Assembly: GCF_048773025.1 (NCBI RefSeq)
Contig: NC_133566.1
Coordinates: 18,261,001 to 18,325,000, forward strand
Origin: Camelus bactrianus
Lineage: Eukaryota; Chordata; Mammalia; Artiodactyla; Camelidae
Reading direction: 5' to 3'
DNA: 64,000 nucleotides
The translations under genes and the position numbers were made by a program. A model generated the notes under the pieces. That model was not told the DNA's origin. It made no database searches and saw only the letters and a list, made by a program, of their open reading frames with translations. Positions 12,091 to 24,364 of this stretch are shown here, one piece after another (positions within the stretch are counted from its first letter, which is position 1; every line of letters begins with the position of its first letter).

Positions 12091-15000
12091 CAGAGGAGGC
12101 GCAGTGGCTGTTAGCTTTGGTTATTACCATTTACAAAAGAGGAAACTGAGGCACACTTTCCCCAAATCCCAACCTGGAAGCCCCAGTCGACTTTGGGCTG
12201 AGATCCCTGGAGTTTAGACTGATCTGCCCCCTTCCTCCCCTGCTCATCTCGCAGCTCCCCGGAGCCCCCTCTGCTGTTTACACACATTGTGTGGGAAATG
12301 CTGTCGTGGGAGGGCGTGTGAGTGAGTCTTTATGGCCTGAGGAGGGCCTGGAGTAGTGTTTCCCTTCCCCAGGTCTCATTTCCCAGTCCGGCAGCGTTTA
12401 TTCAACTCCTCACTTTTCTCAGTGCCTCCCCCCAACGCCCCCTGCCATCCTCCCTGCCGTCTCCCTTTGTGAAGAGCCTGTTTCCACTCTTGGCTGTGAA
12501 GTAACAGCTGGGAAACTCTTTCCATCCCAAATTTCTAGTTTTAGTCATTTATAACTGTCTCAGAAGTCAGCCAGAGGCATGGCATTTCCCTCATTTCATC
12601 ACAGCCCCAAGATAGGATGTTTTAAAGTCTTTCTTTCCTTAACTTTGAAAAAAAAATCCATGGAACTATTTTAGAGGCAGGTAAGCATGGATGAGTGACT
12701 ACAAGATAGAGAGAGAGAAAGAGATGGGCAAGTCAGGAAGTTTCTTTCCTGGCTGATGTGACTGAAACTATCAGACAATATGTGGAGACAAAGTCCTAAA
12801 TGGGGCTGGTGACTGGCCCCAGTGTGGAGACCCCCAGGAGCAGTGAGACTGAGACACTGACCCAAACCTGAGATGACCAGGACAGAGAGGCACGGAGTAG
12901 GTGGGACATGTCTCTCGGGGAGCGTGGGTCTCTGAGGGGCTTCCCACAGAACTGAAACATGTGAGTCTCAAGTACCTCCTCGTATGAAGGACCTGAGAGG
13001 AAATCTCCTGCTTTGGTGACTTCGGAAGTCCCCAGGAAAATGTAACCCATTGACTCACACTTACCATTAACATTTCAACCCAGAAGAGTTTAGGGGACCC
13101 GGGATATTGGATTCTGAGATGAGAATCTGGGGAAAGAGACAGATCCGAGTCCAGAGCCAGCTTTGAAGGCACTGGTGACTTGTGGGAAGGGATGCTGAAC
13201 AATCGGCTGGGCAGGTTTTGTACGGTCTTCACATCCTCCGTGGGCCAAACCATTTATTTTCAGGACAAAGGGCCTGGAAGCGGAGGTGGGTTGGATTGTG
13301 GAAGAGATGAGAAGGGATAGAAATCAGGATATTCTAGAAAGATCAATATGTTAAAGGGCAAAATTGAGAAGACAGAATCTGAAGGAATTCCTATGTGATG
13401 GTGAAAAATCAAGGGTTCCAGAAATAGCACAAAAACAAAGAAATACTGGCCATGTCTAAGCCACAGGAACAGACACTCAGTCCTACAAAACTGGTGCTAA
13501 CCAGAGCTCTTGGCTGGAGCAACCAAGGTATTGCCTTCTTAGAGATGCTTCGACAGGTTTTTCTGTTGATGCTGGCGGGCCTCTAAGGAAGGAAGAACTG
13601 CTCTGACGCCCTTGGGGCGGACTTTGAGCTCTGCCTCTGCCTCTCAGCACCGCATCCTCAGTGAACCTGACTCTCAGGGCTGCAGCCAAGGCTCCCGGGT
13701 GGAACCCTCGTCTTCAGGGGGTGGATGCCCCACACGCAGAGCCTGAACAACACGGCTGAAGGTGTCATGACTTGAATCTGCCCTCGGTGTTTTATTTTCT
13801 CCTCTCTTGGCCTGCACAATCACACTCTGTATTTAACTATCAAAAAAAGTGAAAAAACAATGACAACAACAACTGAAAAGTGTATTCTCAGGACTACCTT
13901 CCCTCTCCATGGGCTTAATATAGCACAATGCCTCACGCTCCCAAGTCCCTGCACAAAGTTACCCCACCACTCAAGATCCCCAGCCTTCGCAGAAATACTC
14001 TCTTCTGTCCTATACAGGGGGAGACCTCAGGGTCTCAGAAGAGAGAGAGATGTTTGCGTTAATTAGCATGGATTATAACGCAAGGAGGCGGTAATCATGC
14101 ATCAGAGCAGATGTTCCTAAGAGAAGGCAAAGATTTGTGGGTTTTTTAGACTCTTAAATTCTCACAAAGTGCCTTCTTCTTGGTCACTTACGACACGCGG
14201 GCCAGGCATATGTCCTTCCTCAGATCCCTGTCATAGCATCTTCACTGCCCATGAGTTTTCCTCTCTATTCCCTTCTTCCCTCTATCCTTTTCTCCGCCCC
14301 TCCCTCCCCTCTCCTCTGTCCCATTAGTTAAATACTATACACCTCACACTCTGCTGGCCCTAGAGGGATGAGAGATGGGGAAGACATTGCCCTTGCCCTT
14401 GAAGGACAAGCGGGGAAGGCAGATGTGTACACAATTAACTATAATAAAATATGGTGAGTGATATAATGGAGAGCTGCCCAAAGTGTCATGGGAGCACAGA
14501 GAGGGTGAAGCTGCCGCCTTAGAGGTCGTCAGCAAAAGCTCCACCGAGAAGGTGATCTCTGAGGTGCCTTTGGATGAGTGAGTAGGAATTTTCCAGATGA
14601 ACAAAGATGGGGAGGGTGTATTCCAGGCAGGGGGAACAGTGGGAGTCTGTTGCGGCCAGAGCAAAGAGTGTGGATTGGTTGCAATGACTTAAGAAACATT
14701 TTGAAAAGGTGGTTTATGATCAGGGTGTGATGGGATCTGAGTACCATGCTTGGGAGCTGGCATTTTATTCAATATGTGATGGGAAGCCACACGCAGGATC
14801 CTCCTTTTGATGACACTGTTTTGGCTGGCGAGTCTAACAGAGCAAGACTCAAGGTGGGCAGTGAAGATGTGCATGTGTTAATGTTTAATCAATCAACTGA
14901 TCAAATATTTCTTAAGGGCAGTGCACACCGGGGTCTGTGTTAGATGCTGTGCAACTGCAAAAGAAGCAGCATGATCAGATCATGAGGTCATGAGGGAGTC

Positions 15001-15334
15001 ACACACCGGAAGATGGGAGGGTGAGGAGAGGGAGGTACTGAACAAGACGATGTGGTTGAGTGGCTGTGAGTCAAAGGTGGGAGAGCGCAGAGGAGACAGA
15101 GCGGGTCTGAAGGCTCAGCAAAGGGCCATTCATTCTGGAAGCCACATGGGCAAAGATTTGCCTTGAGCACGTGTGGGCAGTGAAGAGTCTGGCCAGTCTG
15201 CACACACGCGGGAGATGCTGGGAGAGAAGAGGGCTACAGACATGAGGTCGGGGAAGGAGGGCCTTGAAGTCACGTAGAACAGCGTAGAACCTCTGCGTGG
15301 GGAGGAATTTTTTAAAGCTGCTCTAGACATGAAC

Positions 15335-15505
15335 GACTACGTAGGAAATAGATAAACAAGTTTCTACTGTGCAGCACAGGGAACTATGTTCAATATCCTA
15401 GAAAGAAAAAGAGTATCAAAAAGGAACGTATGTATGACTGAAACATTATGCTGCACACCAGAAATTGACACACTGTAAACTGACTATGCTTCAAAAAAAA
15501 CCCCG
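15335..15505 (+). mobile_element. L1 3'-end fragment
   Basis: Diagnostic phrases are 'ctactgtgcagcacagggaa', 'ctatgttcaatatcc', 'gctgcacaccagaaattgac' and 'acactgtaaactgactatg', then a short A-rich tail at about 15492-15500. This is the extreme 3' end of a cetartiodactyl L1, 5'-truncated. Confidence 0.8.
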
Positions 15506-15509
15506 CCTA

Positions 15510-18500
15510 GAAAAACTTCCTGCTCACCGATCCCACATGTGAGTCTCTTCCATAATCTCCCGACCTGTGATTGTCAGGCTTTGCTGGAACATATATAGAG
15601 GCAGGAGCAGACAGTTTCAGCTTTAGCTGTCTCTGACTCTTGGAAAGTTCTGCTAAAATCTAGCTCGTGACGTCTTGTGTCCGCTTGTGTTCCAGACGTA
15701 TCCCTCTGTGTCACTCAGGTCCTGATCCTCGTTGGCTGCAGGACAGCTCTTTAGATTTTCAAATTAAATTCCAGTGTTTAGCCTCCCTTCTTCCAATCTG
15801 GAAACTCTAGTTTCTTCAATGGTTCTTCCACGAGGAAGCTGGGGTCTCCTCCCAGTTTTGGCTGGTGCGTGATGGTGCCTCTCCCTCCTAGGCCTGATCC
15901 TCCCTGGAAGTGGGTTCTGCCCAGTGCTGTGCAGTTTGGACTCAGCTGAGTAGGTGGTGGCCAGCCTCTGTCAAATGACTTGGTGTAAATGAGGTTTTGG
16001 GAAGATGAGTTGGGCACCAGAGTTCAGGGTTGGTTAGACTGGAGGCAGGTGAAACCTGGAGGAACCTGGCAGGAGTCCAGGCACAAGGGCTGGACCAGGG
16101 TGATGCTGGGTCAAGGGGTGAGTGGGAAAGAGTGAAGCCAGGGATGCTTCAAAACTGATAAATGAAAGAAGAGACAGCGATGACTCTAAGCTTTCTGATC
16201 TGAGGGCCTGGAAAAATGGCAGTTGCATGGGCAGAAATGGGGTGGGGGGAAGGCAGCTGACGGTACGGAGGATACTGAATGTGCCCTGTAGGGCGGGACA
16301 CCTACACCGAGGTGCCTGGAAGTGGCGGCCAATGTGCTGCGGGAGCCCAGGAGCATGGTGGGACTAGAGATATGGGCTTGGAGTCATGAAAGACAGAAAC
16401 CTATATAGGGAATGAAAACACATGGAGAAGGAGCAAGCTGTCAAGAAAGATGCTGTAGAAAACCTACAGTGTGCAGACTGGAGGAACGAAAGACACCCAC
16501 GAGGGATACGGGAAGCAAGCTGTCAGAAGCAGAGCAGCATCGTGGATGCCAGAGGAGTAGGGGGCTTCCAGAAACAGGGAGTGATCAGTGACAGCAAGTG
16601 CTCAGGACAGAGAAAATGAGGCCACCCGACTTACCCAGGGGGAGAAGGGAGACCAGCCTGAGTAGGATGGTGGGGCCAGAGCAACCCTGGAGGAGATGCA
16701 GAAGGGACTGCCTGGTCACCCCTCCCTGTATCACCACGCTGAGAGACCCGCATTTCTCCACTCCTCTCAGCACCCCACCCTTGTCTCCCTTTCCACCTTT
16801 TCTCCCAGTTTCCAGCCCACCAGTTTGCGGTCTCTTAGGTGGCACGGCTGGGTCACTTCCCCAGGGCAGGAAGCCGGGTGGTCCCGCCGCAGGGTGCTGC
16901 CCCACCTTGTGAGACCAGCATGAGCCGAGACAAACGCCTGGCTGGTAAAGGAGAAGGACTGAGGTGCTGCCCTGGCCATGACAGCCTCGCAGACCCCCTG
17001 GGATGCAGCCGAAAGGCCCGCATCTATTTTCCTTGGCATCTGAATGCTGTGGTTTCCAGAGGGCAGAGGGTGAGCTCAGAGATGCTCCACCTCCAGCTCT
17101 TCCTGGTCAGCCCTTCCCCTACCAAGGCTCTCCTACTTCACCCTGCCCTCTTCCCCCCTGCCCGCCCCCCCCCCACACACACACACTGGGTGCCTCACAT
17201 TAACGCCCTACTCCTGCCCCGCCAGCATTGAGCATCCATCCCTCCCCTTGTCCATCAGCTTCTTCCTGCCCAGGAGGTCATCCCAGCTTATGCCAGGGGC
17301 AAACGTGTCTGCTGAGGCTCAGGGGCTATTTCCAAGCTACCTCAGCAAAGACCCCAGAATTCTAGCAACTGGGGAGACAGGTTATGCCAACCCTGCTTCT
17401 CCCAGGATGCACTGGGAGCCTGGGAACCAGGAGGGAGGGAGGAGGCTCAGCTGAGGAGCTCAGGATTTAATTCTATGCATCATTAAGTAGTCCTCTGAAA
17501 GTAGTGTCCCCCTATACATCATCCATGCTTAGTAAACAGCACGCTGACATTACATTAGCGGCTGGAAATGAATTTTCTCTTTTATAGGGAAATTGAGAAT
17601 CCGCCAAGAAGAAAGAAAGAAAGAAGAAAAAAAAAAAGCTCAAAACCAATTATCTAGGCATTTATGAGTTCCACCCTGCTCCCTTGCTCTCTCCTCTCTC
17701 ACTCAGATGCAAAGAAGCATTTAATATTTAATATATTAAGAAAAGAAAGAAACTTTGATAGATTATGTGGAATCTGGCATTAATTCCCTCTGCCCCTCCT
17801 TACTTCCTTCATTCTCCCCTCCTGAAAACCCCGGCCTGGTTCTAGCTGACATTTAAATGGATTAAGGTGTTCAGATTTCCTTAATAGTGTTGACATTTTG
17901 GAAATACTTCTGGCTTTTTTTCCCCCTCTTCTCGAAATAATAATAATACATAAATATTGGAATGGGTCTTCCCCCTCGACTCGACGGGTGGTCTCCAGCC
18001 CTGTTCTGCTCTGCAATGCTGATGAGATGTTCATTTCCCATTTTTACTTACAAGATTAAGGATGGGGAGAAGTCAATGACCTCGTTGGGAGATGGAGGGG
18101 TTGAGAGGGGGCTGGGGGCGCAAATGATCAGGAAGGGATTTTTCTGATTTCCCCTCTTTCTGGGGCTCAGGGATTCTGTCTGCCTCTCTTCTGGCCCCTC
18201 TTTCTCTCCATCCCTGGCTGATGGGTTTTCCTTCATGTGATTGCACTGAACTTCCTGTACATAACGTGTGGTTTAGTTCATTTGCAGGGCTGCCTTCCCA
18301 GGCCAGGCAGACGTGCCTGGGTGTCCTCTCCCATTTGGAAGCATGGCCCTGTAGTCTACTGGTTGGACACAAAGAGAAGGGGATGAATTTGACCCTGCGG
18401 GGCCAACTCTTCGCTGGAGTTTGAGAGCCTCTCTGTGGTGTCTTCTCATATCTACTTGTCAAGGTACCTAGTGTGGGTCCATGTCTACTTTATTTCCGTA

Positions 18501-20820
18501 TTCCAGCTCCTAGCACAAAGCTTGCACATAGTAGGTGCTTGCAAATGCTCATTTAATGGAAGGCAGGCAGGCAGGAGAGAAAGGAAGGAAATGGAGAAGA
18601 AAGGGAAGAAGAGGAAAAGCAGAGAAGGACCACCGGCAGTGGGAAGTTCTCACTGGCTGACATTCTCAAAGCTCTGATGTGCCAAGTGGTCCTCAAACAA
18701 AATTCAATCAGTGGACGTATTGCGTTTCATGATGCCCAGCTCTGTGCTGATTCCTGCCCTCATGTTTCCTGTGGTTTAATGGCTGTTGTTCTTTGCCCTC
18801 AAAGTGGGTAGAAGTACCAGACAGTACTTGCAGAGAACCCAATGTTCCTTAGAGATGTCTTTTTATGAATATGAGCTACAAGGAGGTTAGATCAGACGGC
18901 CCTGGAGACTAACCGTGCTCATTTAGCACCGTCTACTTCATGTCTCAAGACTCAGTTTTCTCCTAGAGAAAATGGGCTAATAATGCTGACCCGATAACAC
19001 TATTGTGACTGTTGTAAAGATAACACATGCTCATGGATTAAGACAGTGTCAGCACGTAGGGAGTGGTCAACAGGGTGTAACTGCCCCGTTGCTGCTAGCG
19101 TTGTGAGGTGTTATCATCCCGTAGCTGAGCAGTAATAGCTTTCACCAATCAGCTTAAACTACCAAGATTTGAGGAAGGAAGAAGGAAAGAACTCATCAGA
19201 TCCAATTATGAGTTCCAACCTGGTCTCTTCCTCGACTTCTGCTTTGACATTTGGATGCAAAAGAAGCATTTAGGGTATAAACAAAATAGAGTCACTTGGA
19301 CAGGTTTTTAGAAGAGTTTCCAGCAGTATTTGCTAGAAGAATTTCAACTGAGTTTTGGCAGCTGCAGCGGAATTAGCACGGGGTCAGTGCAGACAGTGAC
19401 CTGAGCGACTAGAGGTGTGATTAATTCCTTCCAGGGTTCTCACTGCTCTGTGCATGACTTTCCACCCTGCTCACTCATCTCTCTGTGTTTCTGTACCTCT
19501 TCCTGATCTTGTCACCTGCCTGGCCTTTCCAGGCTGCCCTGATGTGAGTGTTTTTCAGGGCTAAATACCAAAAAAATTTTTTCATCTCCAATGCCTTTTT
19601 TTTTTTTTTTTTTCACAAAGCTGACTTTTATTCAACCTTCTAAAGCTATGTGAGCCCAAACTTTATGGAACCGCTTTGTCCCCTGGGCTGTGTGTGGCCT
19701 GCCAGGTGTATTATGCGCATCAGATTTGCTTGGCTTAGTCGGGGACTCGGCAAGACTTCAGGGCTTGGTTTAAATTGCCTTTTTACGTCTTAGCCATCAT
19801 CAGCCTAGAGTCTACTTCGTGTTTTTGCCCTTCCTTCTGGTTTTGAGTAATCTAATCCAGTAATATTTGAGTTTTGGAGTCAGTGACTTAGACTCACTGC
19901 TTTTCATAGACTGCATCTCAGTGCCTGTTCATTCCAAAAGAAGTGTGTGTCCAGTACATGTGATCTGTCAAGTGCTGTAAGAAATGCAGGATTAACAGAT
20001 GAATAAGACGCATTTCCCTTCATCAAGCTTACAGCCTAGAAGGGGCCCAGAAAAGCATCATGCTTGCAAATCAGTAAACAGTGTCCGCATTCAAGATCGA
20101 ATCAGGACCGACAGGGGAGCAGGGCTCAGGGCAACGCATGGTGTGGGGGGACTGAGAAAGATCAGGAGATTCTCTAAGCCAACTGGTGAGGGTGCGGTGG
20201 TGGCGGGAGGGTTGTGCAGAATTAACACTTAGCCTTCTCTCCATTTAATAAAGAGAGACAATTAGGCTGATGTTAAATTAGATGATTCTCACTGTATTTG
20301 ATTGAGTGCATTCAGGAGACAGGAGAAAGGAAGTTCTGGTTGTAAATCTCAAGTCTAGATTCCTGCCTCCTTTTCCCATTTGTGCCAGAACTTCTATTAA
20401 ATACCTTCATGTTATTTAGGCTCTGAGCTGGCCACCTCATTTAGGCATCCATCCATCCACACACCCATCCGTCCGCTCAATCCTCCACCATTCATCCCCG
20501 TATCAAGTCACATTTTGCATCTGTAACGGTCTACACACTGGCCGTATGGACTTCCTCCCACACCAAGAACTTAGTGTTGGTACTGGGTTGAGCTGCACCC
20601 AGGGCAGTGGATGACCGTTCACTCTGAATTACAAGCATGAATTTTCCTTGTCTGGGTCTTCTACCAAACTCATGCTCACAACACAGCCCATAAAGCGTAC
20701 ATAAGGTGGAAAGACGGGCAAAGCGGACACCAGCGTAAACACCACACAACGTGAGAGACAGAAGGTCACCCGTGGAACCGTTGGAGACCTCAGCCCCCCT
20801 TTCTCCCAGCGGGGGGGACC
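15510..20820. other. Intergenic stretch with few repeats
   Basis: No gene is supported. Positions 16070-16620 resemble the ancient repeat also seen near 14.4 and 41 kb ('gatgctggg', 'gatgactctaagctttctgatctg'-like order, broken up here). Positions 17160-17186 are a C/CA low-complexity run and 17605-17637 a GAAA-rich run. Positions 18485-18565 look like an L2/MIR 3' end ('gcacatagtaggtgcttgca'). Positions 18925-19080 look like a MIR 3' part ('gttttctcctagagaaaatg'). Positions 19597-19612 are poly-T and 20448-20480 a CCAT-rich run. The remainder looks unique. Confidence 0.4.
17455..17960. promoter_or_regulatory. Candidate conserved noncoding element
   Basis: This is AT-rich, mostly non-repetitive sequence with dense TAAT/ATTA and TTTAAT cores, broken only by a GAAA-rich run at 17605-17637. 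There is no open frame. It has the texture of a developmental enhancer but no direct proof of conservation. Confidence 0.22.
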
Positions 20821-20829
20821 ACATTCCTG

Positions 20830-22085
20830 AATTCCGGGTTCGTCATTCCTTTTACTTTTCTTTGTAAGTTGGCTTCAAATCTATGCATTCCAAACAGTAG
20901 ATTGTTCACTATTTCCTATTTTTGAACTGTATACAAGCAGTGTCATGCCATGTGTATATTCCTGGGCAGCTGAGGTTTTTTTTTCTCATTTTGCTCAGTC
21001 AATGTTGGGAGGTGCGTGTGTGTGTTGATGTTCGCACCTGCATGGTTTTCATGGCTGTATTCTATTCCTGTGCAGGACGATGTCGCAGGTTACTCATCGA
21101 TTTCCCTATTGATGTACATTTGCTCTGCTGACTTGTTTCCAGTCTATTTTTCTATTTCAGTAATGCTGCTGCAGACATTCTTTTCAATTTCTCTCTCGCT
21201 GCGTGGGCCAGGTGTTTTTTGTCGGACTGTACCTAGGAGTATGACTTCAGGGTCACAGGGAATGCATATCTTCAACTGTCATGGATGATGCTAAATTTAT
21301 TCGCAATGTGGCTGTGTCAACTTACATCCCTACCAGCAGGGAGAGTTTGCTCGCTTCACTTTTTTTTTTCTAACCAACACTTGGTATTACCAGACTTCTA
21401 AATTTTGAGGTGCAAAATTGTTTCTCATTGTTGTTTTAATTTCAGTTTTCTTGATGACCAGTGAGGTTGAGTGAATATTTGTGTTTATTGGCAACTTGTG
21501 TTTCCTCTTCTATAAAATGACTATTCGTGATTTCTCTCGACTATTTTTGTCAAATTGTTAGTCTTTGTCTCACTGATTTGCAAAAAAATTATGTTCTGAA
21601 AAATCGGTTGTTGATTATGTGTTGCAAATATTTTCTCCCAGTTCGTGACTTGTCTTTTCATTTTCTTTATAGTGTGTTTTGTTGAACCCACGTTCTTAAC
21701 TTCATCATAGTCAAAGCTAACCATCTTTTCTTTATGAGCTTTTTTTTCATATTGTTTTCAAATAAAAGTATTTCCTATCCTGAGGTCATAAAAATATCCC
21801 CCCCCCAGTTTCTTCTAAAGTTTTAAATTTTACTTCTCACATTTAAGTTATTAAGCTGTCTTAAATTGATTGTGTATATGCTGTGAAGTAGAATTCCAAT
21901 TTAGTTTTTCTTTATGGTTAACCAGTTGTCCCAGCAAGATTTGTTGAAGAGTCTATTACTTCTGTGTTGATCTGCAACCACTTGTGTTCCATTTTAAGTG
22001 GTGTCCGTCTACACGCAGAGCTGCTCTGGTTCTGTAGTCCATATCACTGGATATTTTGTCTATTTCAGCCCTGCTGATGGTCTAG
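20830..22085 (-). mobile_element. Old L1 ORF2/3'-region fragment, antisense
   Basis: The plus strand shows the antisense signature of a diverged L1. It carries 'attgatgtacatttgctctg', 'taatgctgctgcagacattc', 'tcagttttcttgatgaccag', 'caaatattttctcccagttc' and 'ttaaccagttgtcccagca', in the order expected for the C-terminal ORF2 region and beyond. High divergence suggests an old mammalian L1M-type copy. No usable frame remains. Confidence 0.65.
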
Positions 22086-22164
22086 AAGATTCAGTGAAGC
22101 TTTCGAGTCAATGTACTATGACAAGGAACCCCAAATAATTCATCTGGTTCACTAAGACGTTTCT

Positions 22165-22345
22165 TTACAGGGGTGGTAGAGTGAAAAGAACATGGGACTT
22201 TAAGAAAAGAGCCACATCCCCAGCTCTGACACTTGTTTGTATGACTTTGGGCACATTCTTAATTTTTTTTTTCCTGAGCCCCAGTCTCCTCATATATTAA
22301 GTGGGAATACTAATTTCAAATCTAGAAGCTTCCTTGAGGATTAGA
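22165..22345 (+). repeat. MIR SINE remnant
   Basis: The order 'gtagagtgaaaagaacatgg', 'agctctgacacttgtttg', 'tgactttgggcacattctt' and 'tgagccccagtctcctcat' matches a MIR head-to-core. The copy ends in 'gaggattagattt'. Confidence 0.65.
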
Positions 22346-22369
22346 TTTAATTTTGCATTAAAATTTTTT

Positions 22370-22484
22370 TGAATTTTTTTTGTGTGTGTGTGTGTGTGGG
22401 AGGTAATTAGGTTTATTTTTCTTTATTTAGTAGAGGTACTGGGGATTGAACCCAGGACTTCATGCATGAGAAGCATGCACACGG
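22370..22484 (-). repeat. Camelid tRNA-derived SINE, copy 2 (head-truncated)
   Basis: On the minus strand this copy has the B box and anticodon-arm region (tgcatgaagtcctgggttca, then 'atccccagtacctc') and the A/T-rich tail. A GT-rich run sits at the tail end (22379-22398). The tRNA 5' head with the A box is missing, as the match stops at about 22482. Confidence 0.7.
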
Positions 22485-22489
22485 GCTGG

Positions 22490-24220
22490 TCTGGGACTGG
22501 AAGTTGGCTCTGGGAGTCTGAGACTCACTCAGGTTCACAGAGCAAGTGAGGTTGTAGGAACTCAGACTCAGGTTGGCCAACTTGAACTCTCTTATTACTA
22601 CACAATGGTGGCTTTCCCTGTATGTCCTGGGCAGGTTTCAAATATGTTGTTCCATCGTTCTCACACCTATGAGGCACACCTGTAGGTCAGATCACACAGT
22701 TCAATTTGAGGTTCTGAAAATTTCATCATGAACTGAGCTCAGATTTCTAGCAGTAACTGCCAAACTCTCCTAACTCTGAAAAATGAAAGTAGCTTTCAAA
22801 GCATCATTTGTATACAGATAGAAATATTTTCTAATGGGCTCCCCCTCATGCATTTGCTATAAAGTTCTAGCTAGGACCAGGGTCCCCCAGGGGTCTACTG
22901 ATTTGGGGACAATGATGAGACTGGTTAGATACCTGTTCACATGACAAGGTAGCACCAGGAGATCCAGGCCAGGTTTTAGTAACCACAAGGTGTGGCCTGG
23001 GTGCTGCATGCCTGGCAGCTGGTGGTGGATGTGTCGGAGAGGATGCTACAGCTGCCCATGCGGGTGGCCTTCCCCTCCAGAATGCACATGGGCTGGCAGG
23101 TGAGCCGGCCGCAGTGATGCTACCTGGACTGGAGGAAGCAGAGGCTGCAGGACAACCTAGCAGTGACACAGAAGAAGCTGGACCTGGTCTGAAATTCCTG
23201 TGCCATCAGTCCCCAGTGGCCTGAGAGTGGCCACCTTGCTTTGTCTGTGTGAGGCTTCTGTCGAAGCCAGGCTCACGTCATCCTCTCTGCCCACAGTGCC
23301 GGGCTCTACCCAGAACTGCTTGTTGAAGATTGATATAGAGAACTGGTCAGGGAAAAGAAAAAGGATGTGGCCTGGGTCTCCAGGGACTTGAGTCCTACCC
23401 AGGCAACACCTTGAGACTAGCATTCTGGGAGGAAAGAGAGTTTTGCAGGTGCCTAAAAGAATTCCAGGTTTCTGAGGCTCTCCTTAGCAGGTGTGAGTGA
23501 ATCTTTGATATCAACTTTAAGTAATTTCTGAGGCTTTATAATTCTTCTTACAGAAAAGTATTCCCCACGGAAATAAATCCGAGTTCTCTTCCAGCTCTTC
23601 TGAGAGGGTTTTCCAGCCCTTCTAGTAACAAGACTTGACTTGACCCAAATACATTCACTAGTGCCAAGGTTTCTCTGTTTCTGTCACTGCTTCTCCGCCA
23701 TGCTTGGACACATGAAGAATTCTGGCTTAACGCTCTGCAGGGACCTTCCCAGGCTACCCACTTCCGTGGAGTCCCTCCATTTCCTATGGTCTTTGAGCAG
23801 ACCCTTCACTCTTTGGTCACATCATGCTAGGCATGGCCACTGTCCTGATTCATGTCCGTCCTGTGCTTCCACCCTGTCTCTGGCCACATAAGACTCCTGC
23901 CCTGAGTCACCTACTGATTCTCTGACCCAGTGGCACTCACTAAGCTTAGAGGAATCAATGGATGGATTCTCATTTCTCAGGACACAGAAGAGTGGAGCTG
24001 GGTTCCTCTAGACTGGTGCAAACTTAGGCTGTCTCCCCTGATGCTCTTGGTGCTTCCAAACTTTGTATCCATTTCTCATTGACCCCTTTTCTACAATTGT
24101 GTAGTCAACCTTCTCTGCTCTCCTTAACCTCTAACCCTTCACTTGCTTCCCTTTTAGGGCAGGGTATTGATTCACACCTTCTGGAACTCTCTGGTACACA
24201 GAGCAATAGGCTGCAGTAAT
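22490..24220. other. Stretch with a doubtful retrocopy-like piece
   Basis: Positions 22985-23190 on the plus strand can be read as a short protein-like string (…RMHMGWQ… and then YLDWRKQRLQDN… ending near KKLDLV) with one in-frame stop between the two parts. The amino-acid composition looks protein-like and CpG/GC content rises locally. I do not recognise the protein family and there is no poly-A tail or target-site duplication that I can see, so this may be chance. Nothing else is supported in this stretch. Confidence 0.2.
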
Positions 24221-24224
24221 AAGG

Positions 24225-24360
24225 TCCAAAAAAAGGGATTAGGATTAAGAAAATCCTGGACCTTGGGAAAGTCACTTATCCTTTATAAGTCTCCATTGTT
24301 TTACAGGTAAACTAGAAATAGTGATACCTCCCTCTTAGGGTTGGTGTGCAATCCAGTGAG
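24225..24360 (+). repeat. MIR SINE remnant
   Basis: The order 'ccttgggaaagtcacttatc', 'agtctccattgttttacagg', 'tacctccctcttagggttgg' and 'cagtgagatgac' is the usual MIR core and 3' half. Confidence 0.65.
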
Positions 24361-24364
24361 ATGA

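Larger units (their letters stand above)
6880..15330. other. Long intergenic stretch with scattered ancient repeats
   Basis: I find no supported exon. Positions 6940-7480 are C-rich with chance open frames. Positions 7820-7838 are a poly-T run inside a MER5-type remnant. Positions 8043-8090 are a C-rich low-complexity tract. Positions 10360-10560, 14344-14720 and 15000-15300 look like pieces of one ancient mammalian-wide repeat, sharing phrases such as 'cattggtgcctactgtgtgcc', 'ttccaggcagggggaacag' and 'gatgggaagccaca'. MIR pieces occur at 11560-11620 (minus) and 12100-12170 (minus). The rest looks unique. Confidence 0.4.
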
